Source of the DNA: Pseudoalteromonas sp. SMS1
Lineage (GTDB): Bacteria > Pseudomonadota > Gammaproteobacteria > Enterobacterales > Alteromonadaceae
Assembly: GCF_021530565.1 (NCBI RefSeq)
Contig: NZ_JAKGBI010000018.1
Span: forward strand, 1-64,000
Direction: 5' to 3'
Length of the DNA: 64,000 nt
A model generated the notes under the pieces. That model saw nothing but the letters and a program-made list of their open reading frames with translations, did not search any database and was not told the DNA's origin. Shown piece after piece: positions 26,011 through 35,227 of this stretch. Both the position numbers and the translations under genes were made by a program. Numbering within the stretch: position 1 is the first letter of the stretch; the number at the start of each line of letters is the position of its first letter.

Positions 26011-26775
26011 ATGGTTAAGACGGTTGCATTTATCCAAGCGAGGATGGCATCTTCTCGCTTGCCAGGTAAAGTTTTAAAGCCGCTCAATGGTTTGCCGGTG
26101 ATCCTGCATATGATAGAGCGTTTGAAGCAGGCTTCTCGCATTGACAGTATTGTTGTGGTTACTTCGGTTAATCAAGAAAATGACGTACTGTGCGATACGC
26201 TCAATGCTGCGGGTGTCAATGTTTTCCGAGGGAGTGAAGATGATGTACTGGGCCGTTTTTGTGAAGCTTTAAAGGTCTACCCTGCTGAACAAGTAGTCAG
26301 GCTGACTGCAGATTCTCCTTTCATTTGTCCTGAGATAGTCGATCAACTCATCAGCTATATTGCACAAAACGACGCTGATTATGGATATCTAAATGAATCA
26401 TATCCTGAAGGTGTCGATTGTGAGGTGATACGTTCAACGACGCTTCAAACCGTCAGTCAATTGGCGACACGTGAGTCAGAAAGGGAGCATGTCACCCTAT
26501 ACCTTTTTAATCACCCTGATTTTTGCAACATGATAGAGCTGTGTAACGAAACACAGGATAGCCACTACAGGTTTACATTAGATACGAACGAAGATTGGCA
26601 AGTTATATCCGCAATGGCGGCACACTTTAATACTGAAAGCTTGGCCGTTAATTACGAACAAATAAAACAGTTCTTCGACACAAATCAAAGTATTTATGAA
26701 ATAAACCAGCATATTATTAGAAATGAGGGGCTAGAAATCTCCTTGCAAAAAGAGAGTGATGCAAATGAACATTAA
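26011..26775 (+). CDS. SpsF-type cytidylyltransferase (probable CMP-nonulosonate synthase)
   Basis: A 254-residue nucleotidyltransferase of the CMP-NeuAc synthetase / SpsF group. It starts with FIQARMASSRLPGKVL, the nucleotide-binding loop of the family, and has VVRLTADSPFICPEIVD, a metal-binding Asp region. The ATG at 26011 starts 1 base after the previous stop; an open frame from 25951 is an upstream extension inside that gene. It is the only cytidylyltransferase in the island, so it most likely activates the nonulosonic acid with CTP in place of canonical PseF, whose N-terminus differs. That substrate assignment is inferred from context. Confidence 0.82.
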   Translation: MVKTVAFIQARMASSRLPGKVLKPLNGLPVILHMIERLKQASRIDSIVVVTSVNQENDVLCDTLNAAGVNVFRGSEDDVLGRFCEALKVYPAEQVVRLTADSPFICPEIVDQLISYIAQNDADYGYLNESYPEGVDCEVIRSTTLQTVSQLATRESEREHVTLYLFNHPDFCNMIELCNETQDSHYRFTLDTNEDWQVISAMAAHFNTESLAVNYEQIKQFFDTNQSIYEINQHIIRNEGLEISLQKESDANEH

Positions 26776-27892
26776 ACCATCTCTAACAATTAATAATACC
26801 AAAATAGAGGAGGGTTCTCCTTGCTACGTTATTGCGGAAATGTCTGCCAATCATGGCGGTAGTTTAGAGAAGGCGATATCCCTTATCAATGTTGCCCATA
26901 AAGCCGGGGCAAACGCGATTAAGTTACAGACTTACACGGCAGATACAATTACCTTAAATTGTACAAAGGATGATTTTTTGCTGCCAAGTGGCAATGCATG
27001 GGAAGCACATCATTCTTTATATTCGCTGTATCAAAAAGCCTACACGCCATGGGAGTGGCACAGTGCACTTTTTGCAGAAGCTCGCAGATTGGGCATGGAT
27101 ATATTTTCTAGTCCCTTTGATACCACCGCGGTCGACTTGTTAGAGAGCTTAGACGTCCCGGCGTATAAGATTGCGTCCCCTGAAATAACCGACATAGGCT
27201 TGCTCTCTTACGTTGCTAAAACTGGCAAGCCCGTTATTTTATCAACCGGTGTGGCAGAGTATGAAGATATCCGCTTAGCCGTCGATACGCTTCGTCATCA
27301 TGGCTGTAATGAGATTGCCGTTTTGAAGTGCACTACGGCGTATCCAACACCACTTAATGAATGTAACTTGAGAACGATCCCAGATATTGCGAAGGCATTC
27401 GATTGTGTGGTGGGGTTATCAGATCATACTGAAGGAACCTTAGTGCCGGTTACAGCCGCAAGTGTGGGAGCCAAAATTATCGAAAAGCACTTCGTTGATA
27501 GCAGTGAGGATGATTCTGTTGATGCATTTTTCTCGCTGGATGCCCAAGCTTTTAAGGAAATGGTCAATGCCGTGCGCCAGCTAGAATCAGGAATAGAGCC
27601 AAAGTATACGCAGGCACAACAGCAGCAAGTAGAGTTAGCGCTGGGGAGTATCAATTATGATATTACTGAATCTGCGCAGAAAAACATCCTTGCCAAACGT
27701 TCTTTATATATTTGTAAAGACCTACCAGCAGGGCATGTACTTAAGGAAGGAGACATCCGCTCGGTGAGACCCGGGTTTGGTGCCCATCCTAAGTTTTTAC
27801 CCCTTTATCTCGGTCAGACGCTCAAGCAAGCTGTGGAGCTGGGAGATAGAGTATCTCCCGATCTCATTGAGGGGGAAATAGAGGAGTGTTGA
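26765..27892 (+). CDS. pseI: Pseudaminic acid synthase PseI (NeuB family)
   Basis: PseI condenses the 6-deoxy-AltdiNAc sugar with phosphoenolpyruvate to give pseudaminic acid. The 375-residue protein has the NeuB barrel motifs CYVIAEMSANHGGS, AIKLQTYTADTITL, FSSPFDTTAVDLLE and VGLSDHTEGT, and a C-terminal SAF domain (about 310-370, RSLYICKDLPAGHVLKEGDI). SANHGGS and the Asp-Thr-Ala-Asp stretch fit PseI better than sialic acid NeuB. The ATG at 26765 is preferred over GTG 26756 and ATG 26759 because AGAGAG lies at proper distance; it overlaps the upstream gene by 11 bases. Confidence 0.93.
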   Translation: MNIKPSLTINNTKIEEGSPCYVIAEMSANHGGSLEKAISLINVAHKAGANAIKLQTYTADTITLNCTKDDFLLPSGNAWEAHHSLYSLYQKAYTPWEWHSALFAEARRLGMDIFSSPFDTTAVDLLESLDVPAYKIASPEITDIGLLSYVAKTGKPVILSTGVAEYEDIRLAVDTLRHHGCNEIAVLKCTTAYPTPLNECNLRTIPDIAKAFDCVVGLSDHTEGTLVPVTAASVGAKIIEKHFVDSSEDDSVDAFFSLDAQAFKEMVNAVRQLESGIEPKYTQAQQQQVELALGSINYDITESAQKNILAKRSLYICKDLPAGHVLKEGDIRSVRPGFGAHPKFLPLYLGQTLKQAVELGDRVSPDLIEGEIEEC

Positions 27893-27893
27893 T

Positions 27894-29276
27894 ATGAATA
27901 AGTGTGTTGTAGTCGGTGGTGGTATTTGTGGTTTACTCGCTGCGTATTTGTTGAAAAAGCATGGCCAAGATGTTGTGCTGATTGAGCAAGCAGAAGAATG
28001 CGGTGGTCTACTTCGATCTGTGACGGATACATCTGGCCATTATTATGATCAAGGCTCACACATTCCCAACTTGTCGGGCGTTTCTGAATTAGATGACTTT
28101 CTGTTCGGCCCAGAGCAAGCACGTCAACATAACTGGGTAAGTATTCCAGAGCTGATGACAGGAAACTACTTTCAAAGTACTTGGGATCTACAAACACAAA
28201 CGATTGATGCCCGAAAGCTAAATAAAGACGACTATTTGGCAGGCATTGCACAACTGCTGGCGAATGAAGATATATCTCAGGCAGACAATATAGAAGCGTA
28301 CTGTAAAGAAACGCTGGGACCATTATTTTTCGAAAAATTAGTGAAGCCAGTGATTGTTAAATTGTACGGTGAGCAATCTGATTATACTCAACTTTCTGCA
28401 CGAAACAGCATCAATTATTTTGGCGCATCTCGTATTTTAGCATTTAACCCCGATATCACGGGTAAGTTGAAGGAACTGCCTGCTTTTGACGCCAAGCTGG
28501 GTTATCACACCCGACTTGACTACGCCAAGCGTCTGCAACTAGATGGCTCTAAAGATTATGCGTATCTGTATCCAAAGTCGCCTAAAGGCAGTCAGTATTG
28601 GGTGGACTACTTGGTCGACAAAGTGACCTCTGCGGGTGTGAAAATCGAGAATAGCTTGAGTGTGTCTGAGTTAAAGTGTGAGAACAAACACGTTACTTCA
28701 TTGACGTTGAGTGATGGGCGTGAGCTCACTTGTGACTGGGTCTATTGGAGTGCTCCCCCCATTTTTGCATTGAGGTTATTGGAGGACTATAAAAGCCGTT
28801 GTCGGCCTAATTTCCGTACTGCAAATATTTTCCATTTTACTTTTGATGCGCCTTTAAAAAATACGCAGTCGCACCTGTTGTGGAACTGGGACTCATGTTC
28901 TAGCATATTTAGGATCACGATGTATCCTAACCTCAACGACAGTCGCGCGTACTCTATCTCAGCTGAAGTATTGAGTAGTGCGGATGAAGCCAAAGAAATT
29001 AAGCAGCAGGATATTTTACAGGCATTGATTGAGATGGACTTGGTGCCTAAAGATGCGAATTTGCTAGACTCAACGACACAGGTAATACATAACACTTTCC
29101 CAGTACCTACAAAAGAGTTTAATCATGAAGTGAGCGCGCAGTTTGAACGTTTAGAATCCTTGGTGGATAATCTCTGTGTATCAGGTAGGTTTAGTGGTAA
29201 GTTATGGTTATTAAATGATATTCTCCACGATACTTACACTAAGATAAACAAAACATTTGGGGAAGTGAGTGCCTAA
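27894..29276 (+). CDS. FAD-dependent oxidoreductase (amine oxidase / UDP-galactopyranose mutase-like fold)
   Basis: A 460-residue flavoprotein with an N-terminal dinucleotide-binding fold (VVGGGICGLLAAYLL, ending in the acidic IEQAEECGGLLRS). The flavin-adjacent YYDQGSHIPN follows. The C-terminus has NLCVSGRFSGKLWLLNDILHD, the usual second FAD contact. This is the amine oxidase / protoporphyrinogen oxidase superfamily. It may oxidise or rearrange the sugar or its precursor; no Pse-pathway step is known to need it. It starts 1 base after pseI and overlaps pseG by 8 bases. Confidence 0.8.
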   Translation: MNKCVVVGGGICGLLAAYLLKKHGQDVVLIEQAEECGGLLRSVTDTSGHYYDQGSHIPNLSGVSELDDFLFGPEQARQHNWVSIPELMTGNYFQSTWDLQTQTIDARKLNKDDYLAGIAQLLANEDISQADNIEAYCKETLGPLFFEKLVKPVIVKLYGEQSDYTQLSARNSINYFGASRILAFNPDITGKLKELPAFDAKLGYHTRLDYAKRLQLDGSKDYAYLYPKSPKGSQYWVDYLVDKVTSAGVKIENSLSVSELKCENKHVTSLTLSDGRELTCDWVYWSAPPIFALRLLEDYKSRCRPNFRTANIFHFTFDAPLKNTQSHLLWNWDSCSSIFRITMYPNLNDSRAYSISAEVLSSADEAKEIKQQDILQALIEMDLVPKDANLLDSTTQVIHNTFPVPTKEFNHEVSAQFERLESLVDNLCVSGRFSGKLWLLNDILHDTYTKINKTFGEVSA

Positions 29277-30243
29277 AAAAGCCATTTTTGTATGTGATGG
29301 CACCAGTCGAGTTGGATTTGGACATTTTTCACGTTGTTTGACCATCGCATTGGAAATGTCTAAACACAAGGTTGATGTTGGATTCTGTGGTGAATTCGAT
29401 GGTTTCGCAATGGACTTACTCAAGGGATCTGGTTTTAATGCGGTGCCCAAGTCGTCTCTAATGGGGGTCGATTTGATTATCGCAGACAGCTATCTGTTTA
29501 CAAAAACCTTATTAGCACAATTAAAAGCGCAATGTCAGCGCTTAGTGGTACTAGACGATTTCGATATGTATCGCCACGACTGCGTAGATTTGCTCGTCAA
29601 TTTTCGATTTAACGCGCAGGCGTTTGTTAAAAGTTCAAGTCAGCATGTATTGGGTATTGAGTACTTTCCTTTTAAGCAAACTTTTGTCGATATTCGTAAG
29701 GCGCAATTGTCTGAACCACCACTTGTTGAAGAAGTTAAACGTGTGTTGTTGGTATTGGGCGCGTCTGACCGCTTTAATATAACAGCCACGCTACTATGCG
29801 CGTTAGATCGTGCGCTAAGTGCATGTACTATTGTCGTCCTATCAGCAGAAGCGCCTTGTGTTACTTTGGAAAATAACAAAGTGATACACCACACGTTTAC
29901 AAAAGACATGGACAAATATTATCGAGAATCAGATGTCGTGATCAGTGGCGGGGGCTCTATAAAATACGAAGCTGGATTTTGCATGGTGCCCAATGCTGCG
30001 GTCTCTCAAACTGCGGAGCAGCAAGCCGATACGAAACTACTACAAGGTGGCGGTATCTGCTTTGATGTTGGTTTGGCAGAAGAATTGCTAGAGAATCCTT
30101 CGGTGCTAGAGACACAGCTGCAAGTGTTTTTGAGTAAAGCGACGCGCAAAAAACAAACTCAGCAACTAGCACATGTGTACGACTTAAACTCAACGCGTAA
30201 TTTGGTGAATAAAATATTGGGGTCAAGAAATGTCTCATCATGA
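29269..30243 (+). CDS. pseG: UDP-2,4-diacetamido-trideoxy-altropyranose hydrolase PseG
   Basis: PseG removes UDP from the diacetylated sugar before the PseI condensation. The 324-residue protein has a GT-B like fold. The N-terminal signature GFGHFSR (GxGHxxR with the catalytic His) is present, as are LVVLDDFDMYRHDC and the C-terminal GGGSIKYEAGFCMVPNAAV UDP-binding region. It starts with GTG (29269), which overlaps the previous stop. It is followed by a methyltransferase whose start overlaps its end by 14 bases. Confidence 0.9.
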   Translation: MPKKAIFVCDGTSRVGFGHFSRCLTIALEMSKHKVDVGFCGEFDGFAMDLLKGSGFNAVPKSSLMGVDLIIADSYLFTKTLLAQLKAQCQRLVVLDDFDMYRHDCVDLLVNFRFNAQAFVKSSSQHVLGIEYFPFKQTFVDIRKAQLSEPPLVEEVKRVLLVLGASDRFNITATLLCALDRALSACTIVVLSAEAPCVTLENNKVIHHTFTKDMDKYYRESDVVISGGGSIKYEAGFCMVPNAAVSQTAEQQADTKLLQGGGICFDVGLAEELLENPSVLETQLQVFLSKATRKKQTQQLAHVYDLNSTRNLVNKILGSRNVSS

Positions 30244-30898
30244 AAAAAAGCAGGCTTGGCATCAGCAAGCAAGTGATAGCGATGTCAAGAAGCAAGTGGG
30301 TCGACTCGCAGATGACATAACTTGGCAGAAGCTTGCCGACAACATCAATCTAAACCTGCAATTAAACAGTCAAACGGAAATACTCGACGTCGGCTGCGGT
30401 AATGGTTATTTATTGTCACTACTTGATGTTGACAAAAATCTTGTATATGGAATTGATTTTGCTGAGAACATGGTAAAAGAAGCAAAAGAAAGGTTTCCTC
30501 ATGGCCACTTTGCGCAAAGCGAAGCATGTCACATTCCTTATAACAAAAAGTTTTCACGTGTACTGTGTTACAGCATTTTTCATTATTTCCCTTCACAGAG
30601 TTATGTCGAGCAGGTGCTCACCGAGTTTATAGAACATACTGAGTCCGGAGGCATGATCCTTATTGGTGACTTGCTAGATAAACAGTTTGAGCAGGAAATA
30701 AAACAAAGTAGTGACCAAGAAATAGAGGCCGCTATCCCAATCATCCATCGTTACTCCCAGTGGTTGTTTGTTGATGTGACTGGGCTGGTAAAGTGGCTTG
30801 AAAACGATGGCAGATTAGCCAATGTTGAAATTCGTCAGCAGCCAAAAGATTTTAAATTATCATGGTACAGAAAAGATCTCCTCATTACTTTGAAGTGA
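30230..30898 (+). CDS. SAM-dependent methyltransferase, class I
   Basis: A 222-residue methyltransferase with motif I ILDVGCGNGYLL, an acidic motif II (YGIDFAENMV) and an SRVLCYSIFHYF region. It lies inside the glycosylation operon, overlapping pseG at the start and the DegT gene at the end. Methylated nonulosonic acids occur on Shewanella flagellin, so O- or N-methylation of the sugar is a reasonable inference. The exact acceptor cannot be read from the sequence. Confidence 0.8.
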   Translation: MSHHEKKQAWHQQASDSDVKKQVGRLADDITWQKLADNINLNLQLNSQTEILDVGCGNGYLLSLLDVDKNLVYGIDFAENMVKEAKERFPHGHFAQSEACHIPYNKKFSRVLCYSIFHYFPSQSYVEQVLTEFIEHTESGGMILIGDLLDKQFEQEIKQSSDQEIEAAIPIIHRYSQWLFVDVTGLVKWLENDGRLANVEIRQQPKDFKLSWYRKDLLITLK

Positions 30899-31812
30899 CT
30901 TTGAGCCAGTTTTTTGGCATGCACTCAAGTTTTTTAACGCGCTCGGGCAGTACAGCGATTATTGTGGCGATGCAGGCAAATCATGTTGCGCCTGGAAAAG
31001 AAGTCATTGTGCCTGCGAGTTGTTGTCCTATAGTACTTTTTTCTTTGCAGATGGCAGGATATGAAGTCGTACTGGCGGATGTGAGTGCAAGTACTTTGAA
31101 TTGCCGGGCTGAAGACATTAAACAAAAGCTGTCGGCCAATACCGGAGCAATTTTGGCCGTACATGGCTATGGGAGATACTGTGATATCGAGGCGATTGTT
31201 CGTTTAGCACAAGAACACGCTATTCCGGTTATCGAAGATGCTTGTTTAGCGTACGGTGGTCAACTAAAAGGCAGGCCTTTAGGGGGGATTGCTAATACTT
31301 CTGTTATCAGTTTTGGCTATGACAAACCAATTTCCATGGGATTTGGAGGGGCTGTTTTAACAAACGATAGCGAAGTCGCATCGAGGATACCGAGTATTCT
31401 AGGACACAATTTATTTTTTCAATTTCAATGGTTAGATAGACTCGATGATTTAGCGCATGAGTTTGAGAAACTCCCTAGCTATACAAGCAGTCGGCTTCGT
31501 AATATTGCATGGGTGCATGACAAGATAGTAAACCCAGCTTTTATCAAGCTGGATATGCAGGAGCAAATACCCTATTGGCGCTACCCGGTCTTAATTAATA
31601 GTAGTGACAGGGCGCGTTTTCTGTTATTTGCTCAGTCTAGAGGGCAGGTATTTACGCATCATTATCAGAGCTTGGGTACTATGATGACACAAAGTAACGT
31701 ACCTGTTGCTGATGAAATTGGTCGGCAAATCCTCAATATATTTGTCAAGTCGCAAACACCTAACAGTCAGTTAATCGCCATGATTGAAACCATCAATGAG
31801 TTCGAAATATGA
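30862..31812 (+). CDS. DegT/DnrJ/EryC1-type aminotransferase
   Basis: A 316-residue PLP enzyme of the sugar aminotransferase family, shorter than the 370-390 residues of PseC. It has RSGSTAIIVAMQA near the start, IPVIEDACLAYGGQLKG (PLP-binding Asp) and a catalytic Lys in GYDKPISMGFGGAV. Because pseC encodes the transaminase of the main pathway, this gene probably makes a second amino sugar or a modified branch. Its start overlaps the upstream methyltransferase by 37 bases and its end overlaps the next by 4. Confidence 0.8.
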   Translation: MVQKRSPHYFEVTLSQFFGMHSSFLTRSGSTAIIVAMQANHVAPGKEVIVPASCCPIVLFSLQMAGYEVVLADVSASTLNCRAEDIKQKLSANTGAILAVHGYGRYCDIEAIVRLAQEHAIPVIEDACLAYGGQLKGRPLGGIANTSVISFGYDKPISMGFGGAVLTNDSEVASRIPSILGHNLFFQFQWLDRLDDLAHEFEKLPSYTSSRLRNIAWVHDKIVNPAFIKLDMQEQIPYWRYPVLINSSDRARFLLFAQSRGQVFTHHYQSLGTMMTQSNVPVADEIGRQILNIFVKSQTPNSQLIAMIETINEFEI

Positions 31813-32441
31813 GCCCCGAAGAGTTAAAAAATTATTACCAATCACTTTTTCGTCTGCATGGAGAAAGTGCAGCAGCTGTGCAACATGTCTCAAAAGATGC
31901 GCAATATGTGCGTTTTGAAATATTCTGCGAATTCATTGACACGTCTGACAGTATCATTGATCTGGGTTGTGGATTAGGTGACATGTTAGTTTATTTGAGA
32001 AATCATGATCATACTGGAAATTACTTGGGGTGTGACTTTGTTCCAGAGTTTATTAAAAACGCGCAAACTAAGTTTGAAAACGATGAAAGTGCGACATTTC
32101 AGGTAATGGACATAATAAAGGATGAGATACCAAAAGAGTACGATTATATTGTGATGAGTGGCATCTTTAACAATGTGCTAAATTGCAATGAGTCCTTCTT
32201 GCGAAACACCATTGAGGCAGCATTTAAGGCAGCAAATAAAGGGGTTATATTTAATGCCTTGTCTACGTTTGTTGAGTACCAAGAAAGCAGCTTATTTTAT
32301 GTAAACCCATTAGAAACTTTTGAATATATAAAGCGACACATAACGCCTTATGTCACCCTAAAACACGACTATGTGACTAAACCGGATGGGTTTCCATATG
32401 AATTTACGATGGTAATGAGGAAAGAAGGCGTTTTGGTATGA
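31809..32441 (+). CDS. SAM-dependent methyltransferase, class I (second)
   Basis: A 210-residue methyltransferase with motif I IIDLGCGLGDMLVYL and motif II YLGCDFVPEF. It is not a close copy of the 30230-30898 enzyme. It overlaps both neighbours by 4 bases, so it belongs to the same transcript. A decorating role on the flagellin sugar is likely but unproven. Confidence 0.8.
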   Translation: MSPEELKNYYQSLFRLHGESAAAVQHVSKDAQYVRFEIFCEFIDTSDSIIDLGCGLGDMLVYLRNHDHTGNYLGCDFVPEFIKNAQTKFENDESATFQVMDIIKDEIPKEYDYIVMSGIFNNVLNCNESFLRNTIEAAFKAANKGVIFNALSTFVEYQESSLFYVNPLETFEYIKRHITPYVTLKHDYVTKPDGFPYEFTMVMRKEGVLV

Positions 32442-33160
32442 TTTTGTCTGTAATGCAACCTACCTATATCCCTTGGATGGGTTACTTTGATCTGATATTA
32501 AACGCAGATAAATTTGTTTTTTTAGATGATGTGAAGTTAGAGAAAAGTGACTGGCACGTCAGAAATAGAGTTAAGTCTTCTCAAGGGGAGCTGTTACTGT
32601 CTCAAGTCGTTTCGACGCCGAAGGGGAGAATGGCAAGTGTAATCTGTGAAACCTCATTTAAAAGTGGCCACCCTTGGCGCGTTAAGCATTTAAAGTCATT
32701 CAAAACAAATTATGCCAAAGCGGCTCACTTTCAAACTACCTTTGATGTGATTGAAGCGTACTACAATACGCGCACCGATAATCTAGCAGAGTTCAATATT
32801 GGACTAATCAAGTTGTTTATGTCGCTGCTTGAAATCAATACTCCCTGTTATAGAGCGTCTCAGCTGCCTAATATATCGGGTGTAAAAGATGAGCGGCTAG
32901 CAAATTTATGTCAATACTTCGGTGCGGATAATTATGTATCGCCTCAGGGCGCGAGAAATTATATTGATAAAACACACCCTGGAGGCGCCCTTGCAAAATC
33001 GGGTATTCAGGTTGGTTATCAGCAATTTGAACACCCGAACTACCCACAACTTTACGGTGAGTTTGTCTCTCACTTGGGCATAATTGATGCGTTATTCAAT
33101 GTAGGTGCAGAACGAACGCGTGAATTGATTGAGAAAGGGCACAGTACCCCGATAACATGA
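32438..33160 (+). CDS. WbqC-family protein
   Basis: A 240-residue member of the WbqC-like family, recognised by SVMQPTYIPWMGYFDLI near the start, FLDDVKLEKSDWHVRNRVK and YVSPQGARNYID. WbqC-like genes occur in O-antigen and flagellar-glycan islands; their exact chemistry is not established, with acyl or amino-sugar modification being suggested. It is the last gene of the plus-strand island and its ATG overlaps the previous stop by 4 bases. Confidence 0.82.
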   Translation: MILSVMQPTYIPWMGYFDLILNADKFVFLDDVKLEKSDWHVRNRVKSSQGELLLSQVVSTPKGRMASVICETSFKSGHPWRVKHLKSFKTNYAKAAHFQTTFDVIEAYYNTRTDNLAEFNIGLIKLFMSLLEINTPCYRASQLPNISGVKDERLANLCQYFGADNYVSPQGARNYIDKTHPGGALAKSGIQVGYQQFEHPNYPQLYGEFVSHLGIIDALFNVGAERTRELIEKGHSTPIT

Positions 33161-33176
33161 GCGTGGCAGATAATTC

Positions 33177-33197
33177 GGTTAGGGTGAGTGCCTAACC
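33177..33197. terminator. Convergent hairpin terminator between the WbqC and aldo/keto reductase genes
   Basis: GGTTAGG (33177-33183) and CCTAACC (33191-33197) pair around a 7-base loop. The right arm contains the stop codon of the minus-strand reductase gene. It is a likely shared barrier between the converging transcripts; T runs are absent on both sides. Confidence 0.6.
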
Positions 33198-34079
33198 AAT
33201 ATGCCAGTGAGCAGGATTAGTAAGTTGACTATCTGAGACGGAAATGTCAGGGAGAAATTGTTTACTTAATTGCTCTGCTTGATGATAGGCTGATAGTATT
33301 TGCTGCAACTCTTGTTCGCTATTAACGCCAATGACAATTTTATCAATCTCATCGTGTTTTAATACGTAGGCTAGGGCAAGTTCAAGTGACGATGCAGAAA
33401 ACTCAGTGGCAATGTTTTTGAAGTTAGTAAGTTGCTTTCTCCACGGGGCAAAGTAACTTGGCATATCCTCTAGTGCCATTAAGAGAAGGCCTTGCAAAAA
33501 TGCAGAGCGCACGTGCACTTCTATTTCGCGTGCATTGAATTCTTTTAAATACCCTTTGTTTGCAAAAAAGGTGTCAAACGCATTAAAGGGTAGTTGAACT
33601 AACCCAATACTTTGCACAGACAACAAATCATCCATGTTATTATTAGAATAGAGGGACACACCTATTTTTCTAATTTTTCCCTGTTTTTTAAACATTTCTA
33701 GGGAGTCTAAAAGCGGTCTGTTGCCAGCTTTGATAATATCAGCCGATTGATGAAACAAGACGCCGTATATCTCGTCACAGTTGAGTGTGTCGAAACTATC
33801 TAAGAGCATATTTTGATATGCTTCACACGAATCACTATCAAAGCTTGATGCTTGAAGTGGAGGAAGCTTGGTAACAATGTTGAGGTGATGGCAAACATGC
33901 TTTAATTTGCCCAGCACTGCGTGGCTCTGACCGTAAGCAATTGCAGTATCTACAACGTCGATATTTGATTGTACTGCGAGCCTGAGGATTTTTTCCACTT
34001 CATCTAAGGGGGGTTGCCCAGAAGTGTTACTGACACCGTAATCCAGCCCAAACTGAACGCTTCCTAGCGCGAGTCTCAT
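33192..34079 (-). CDS. Aldo/keto reductase
   Basis: A 295-residue (alpha/beta)8 aldo/keto reductase, NAD(P)H dependent. The AKR catalytic set can be placed: Asp and Tyr in VVDTAIAYGQSH, Lys in IVTKLPPL and His in YGVLFHQSAD. It is the third gene of the pseB-pseC-reductase operon, overlapping pseC by 4 bases, so it probably reduces a keto intermediate or aldehyde in the same pathway. It is not among the six standard Pse enzymes. A stretch at its end (IDKIVIGVNSEQEL) is also typical of the family. Confidence 0.88.
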   Translation of the reverse strand: MRLALGSVQFGLDYGVSNTSGQPPLDEVEKILRLAVQSNIDVVDTAIAYGQSHAVLGKLKHVCHHLNIVTKLPPLQASSFDSDSCEAYQNMLLDSFDTLNCDEIYGVLFHQSADIIKAGNRPLLDSLEMFKKQGKIRKIGVSLYSNNNMDDLLSVQSIGLVQLPFNAFDTFFANKGYLKEFNAREIEVHVRSAFLQGLLLMALEDMPSYFAPWRKQLTNFKNIATEFSASSLELALAYVLKHDEIDKIVIGVNSEQELQQILSAYHQAEQLSKQFLPDISVSDSQLTNPAHWHIG

Positions 34080-35227
34080 GCCAGTGCCCCAGATAATACC
34101 GACAGGACTTGATCTTGCTCATCAAAGGTCAAATTTGGGTGTAAAGGGAGCGTAACCGCTCTAGCATAGTACTCTTCAGCACGCGGGAAATCGCCTTGTC
34201 TGAAGCCCCTATCTTGATAGTATGGCTGGAGGTGAATTGGAATATAGTGCAAGTGCCCAATAATGTGATTACTTCGCAGTGTTTCGATAACCGCTCTTTG
34301 CTTATTGCTGGATTGTTTATCAAGTAAAATCACATATAAATGATACGCTGAGTAGCATTGGCCGCTTTGCAACAGGTGTGAGCATGTATCAGGCAGCTTT
34401 TCAGTATAGCGTTTTGCCAGCTTGTTTCTTTGCGAAACAAAATCATGTACTCGCTGCAGTTGACTGGTCCCTAAAGCAGCTTGTAGGTCGGTCATTCGAT
34501 AATTGTAACCGAGTTGATGCTGTTCATAGTACCAAGGACCGTGACTTTCATGCTTTAATTGCTCAGCTTTGTTTGTAATGCCATGGCTTCTCAATAGTGT
34601 CGCTTTCTCTGCTAGGGTTGCGCTATTGGTAGTTAACGCGCCTCCTTCGGCTGATGTAACAATTTTCACAGGGTGAAAGCTAAAGACTGTAAAATCAGAA
34701 TACTGGCAGTTACCTACATATTGAGATTGGTATTGCGCACCAATCGCATGAGAAGCATCTTCAATAATAGCGAAACCATATTCTGTCCCCAGTTTATGTA
34801 TCGCTTGCATGTCACAAGATTGTCCCGCGAGGTGGACGGGAATGACCACTTTTGGCAAAGTGTTATTTGCTTTGGCTATTGCGAGTCTGTTCTTTAAATC
34901 GTTAACGGACATATTGCCGGTTTCGGTTTCCACATCGACAAAGTTGACATCAGCACCGCAATACAGAGCGCAGTTTGCGCTCGCAACGAATGAAATCGGT
35001 GAAGTCCAAACCGTATCACCAGGACCCACCCCCAGCGCAAGACATGCAATATGCAGTGCTGACGTGGCACTGTTCAATGCGACACAGTAGTGGGCGCCAC
35101 ATATAGTTGAAATAGCGGACTCAAACTCAGGGACTTTAGGTCCCTGCGTTAACCAGTCTGATTTGAGGACGCTCAGTACCGCGTCGATATCGTCTTGGTT
35201 TATATCCTGTTTTCCATATGGAATCAT
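34076..35227 (-). CDS. pseC: UDP-4-amino-4,6-dideoxy-N-acetyl-altrosamine transaminase PseC
   Basis: PseC adds the 4-amino group to the 4-keto sugar made by PseB, using glutamate and PLP. The 383-residue DegT-family protein has MIPYGKQDINQDDIDAV, typical of PseC, CVALNSATSALHIACLAL, FAIIEDASHAIGAQY and the lysine motif FHPVKIVTSAEGGAL. It is flanked by pseB and an aldo/keto reductase with 4-base overlaps at both ends. Confidence 0.95.
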   Translation of the reverse strand: MIPYGKQDINQDDIDAVLSVLKSDWLTQGPKVPEFESAISTICGAHYCVALNSATSALHIACLALGVGPGDTVWTSPISFVASANCALYCGADVNFVDVETETGNMSVNDLKNRLAIAKANNTLPKVVIPVHLAGQSCDMQAIHKLGTEYGFAIIEDASHAIGAQYQSQYVGNCQYSDFTVFSFHPVKIVTSAEGGALTTNSATLAEKATLLRSHGITNKAEQLKHESHGPWYYEQHQLGYNYRMTDLQAALGTSQLQRVHDFVSQRNKLAKRYTEKLPDTCSHLLQSGQCYSAYHLYVILLDKQSSNKQRAVIETLRSNHIIGHLHYIPIHLQPYYQDRGFRQGDFPRAEEYYARAVTLPLHPNLTFDEQDQVLSVLSGALA

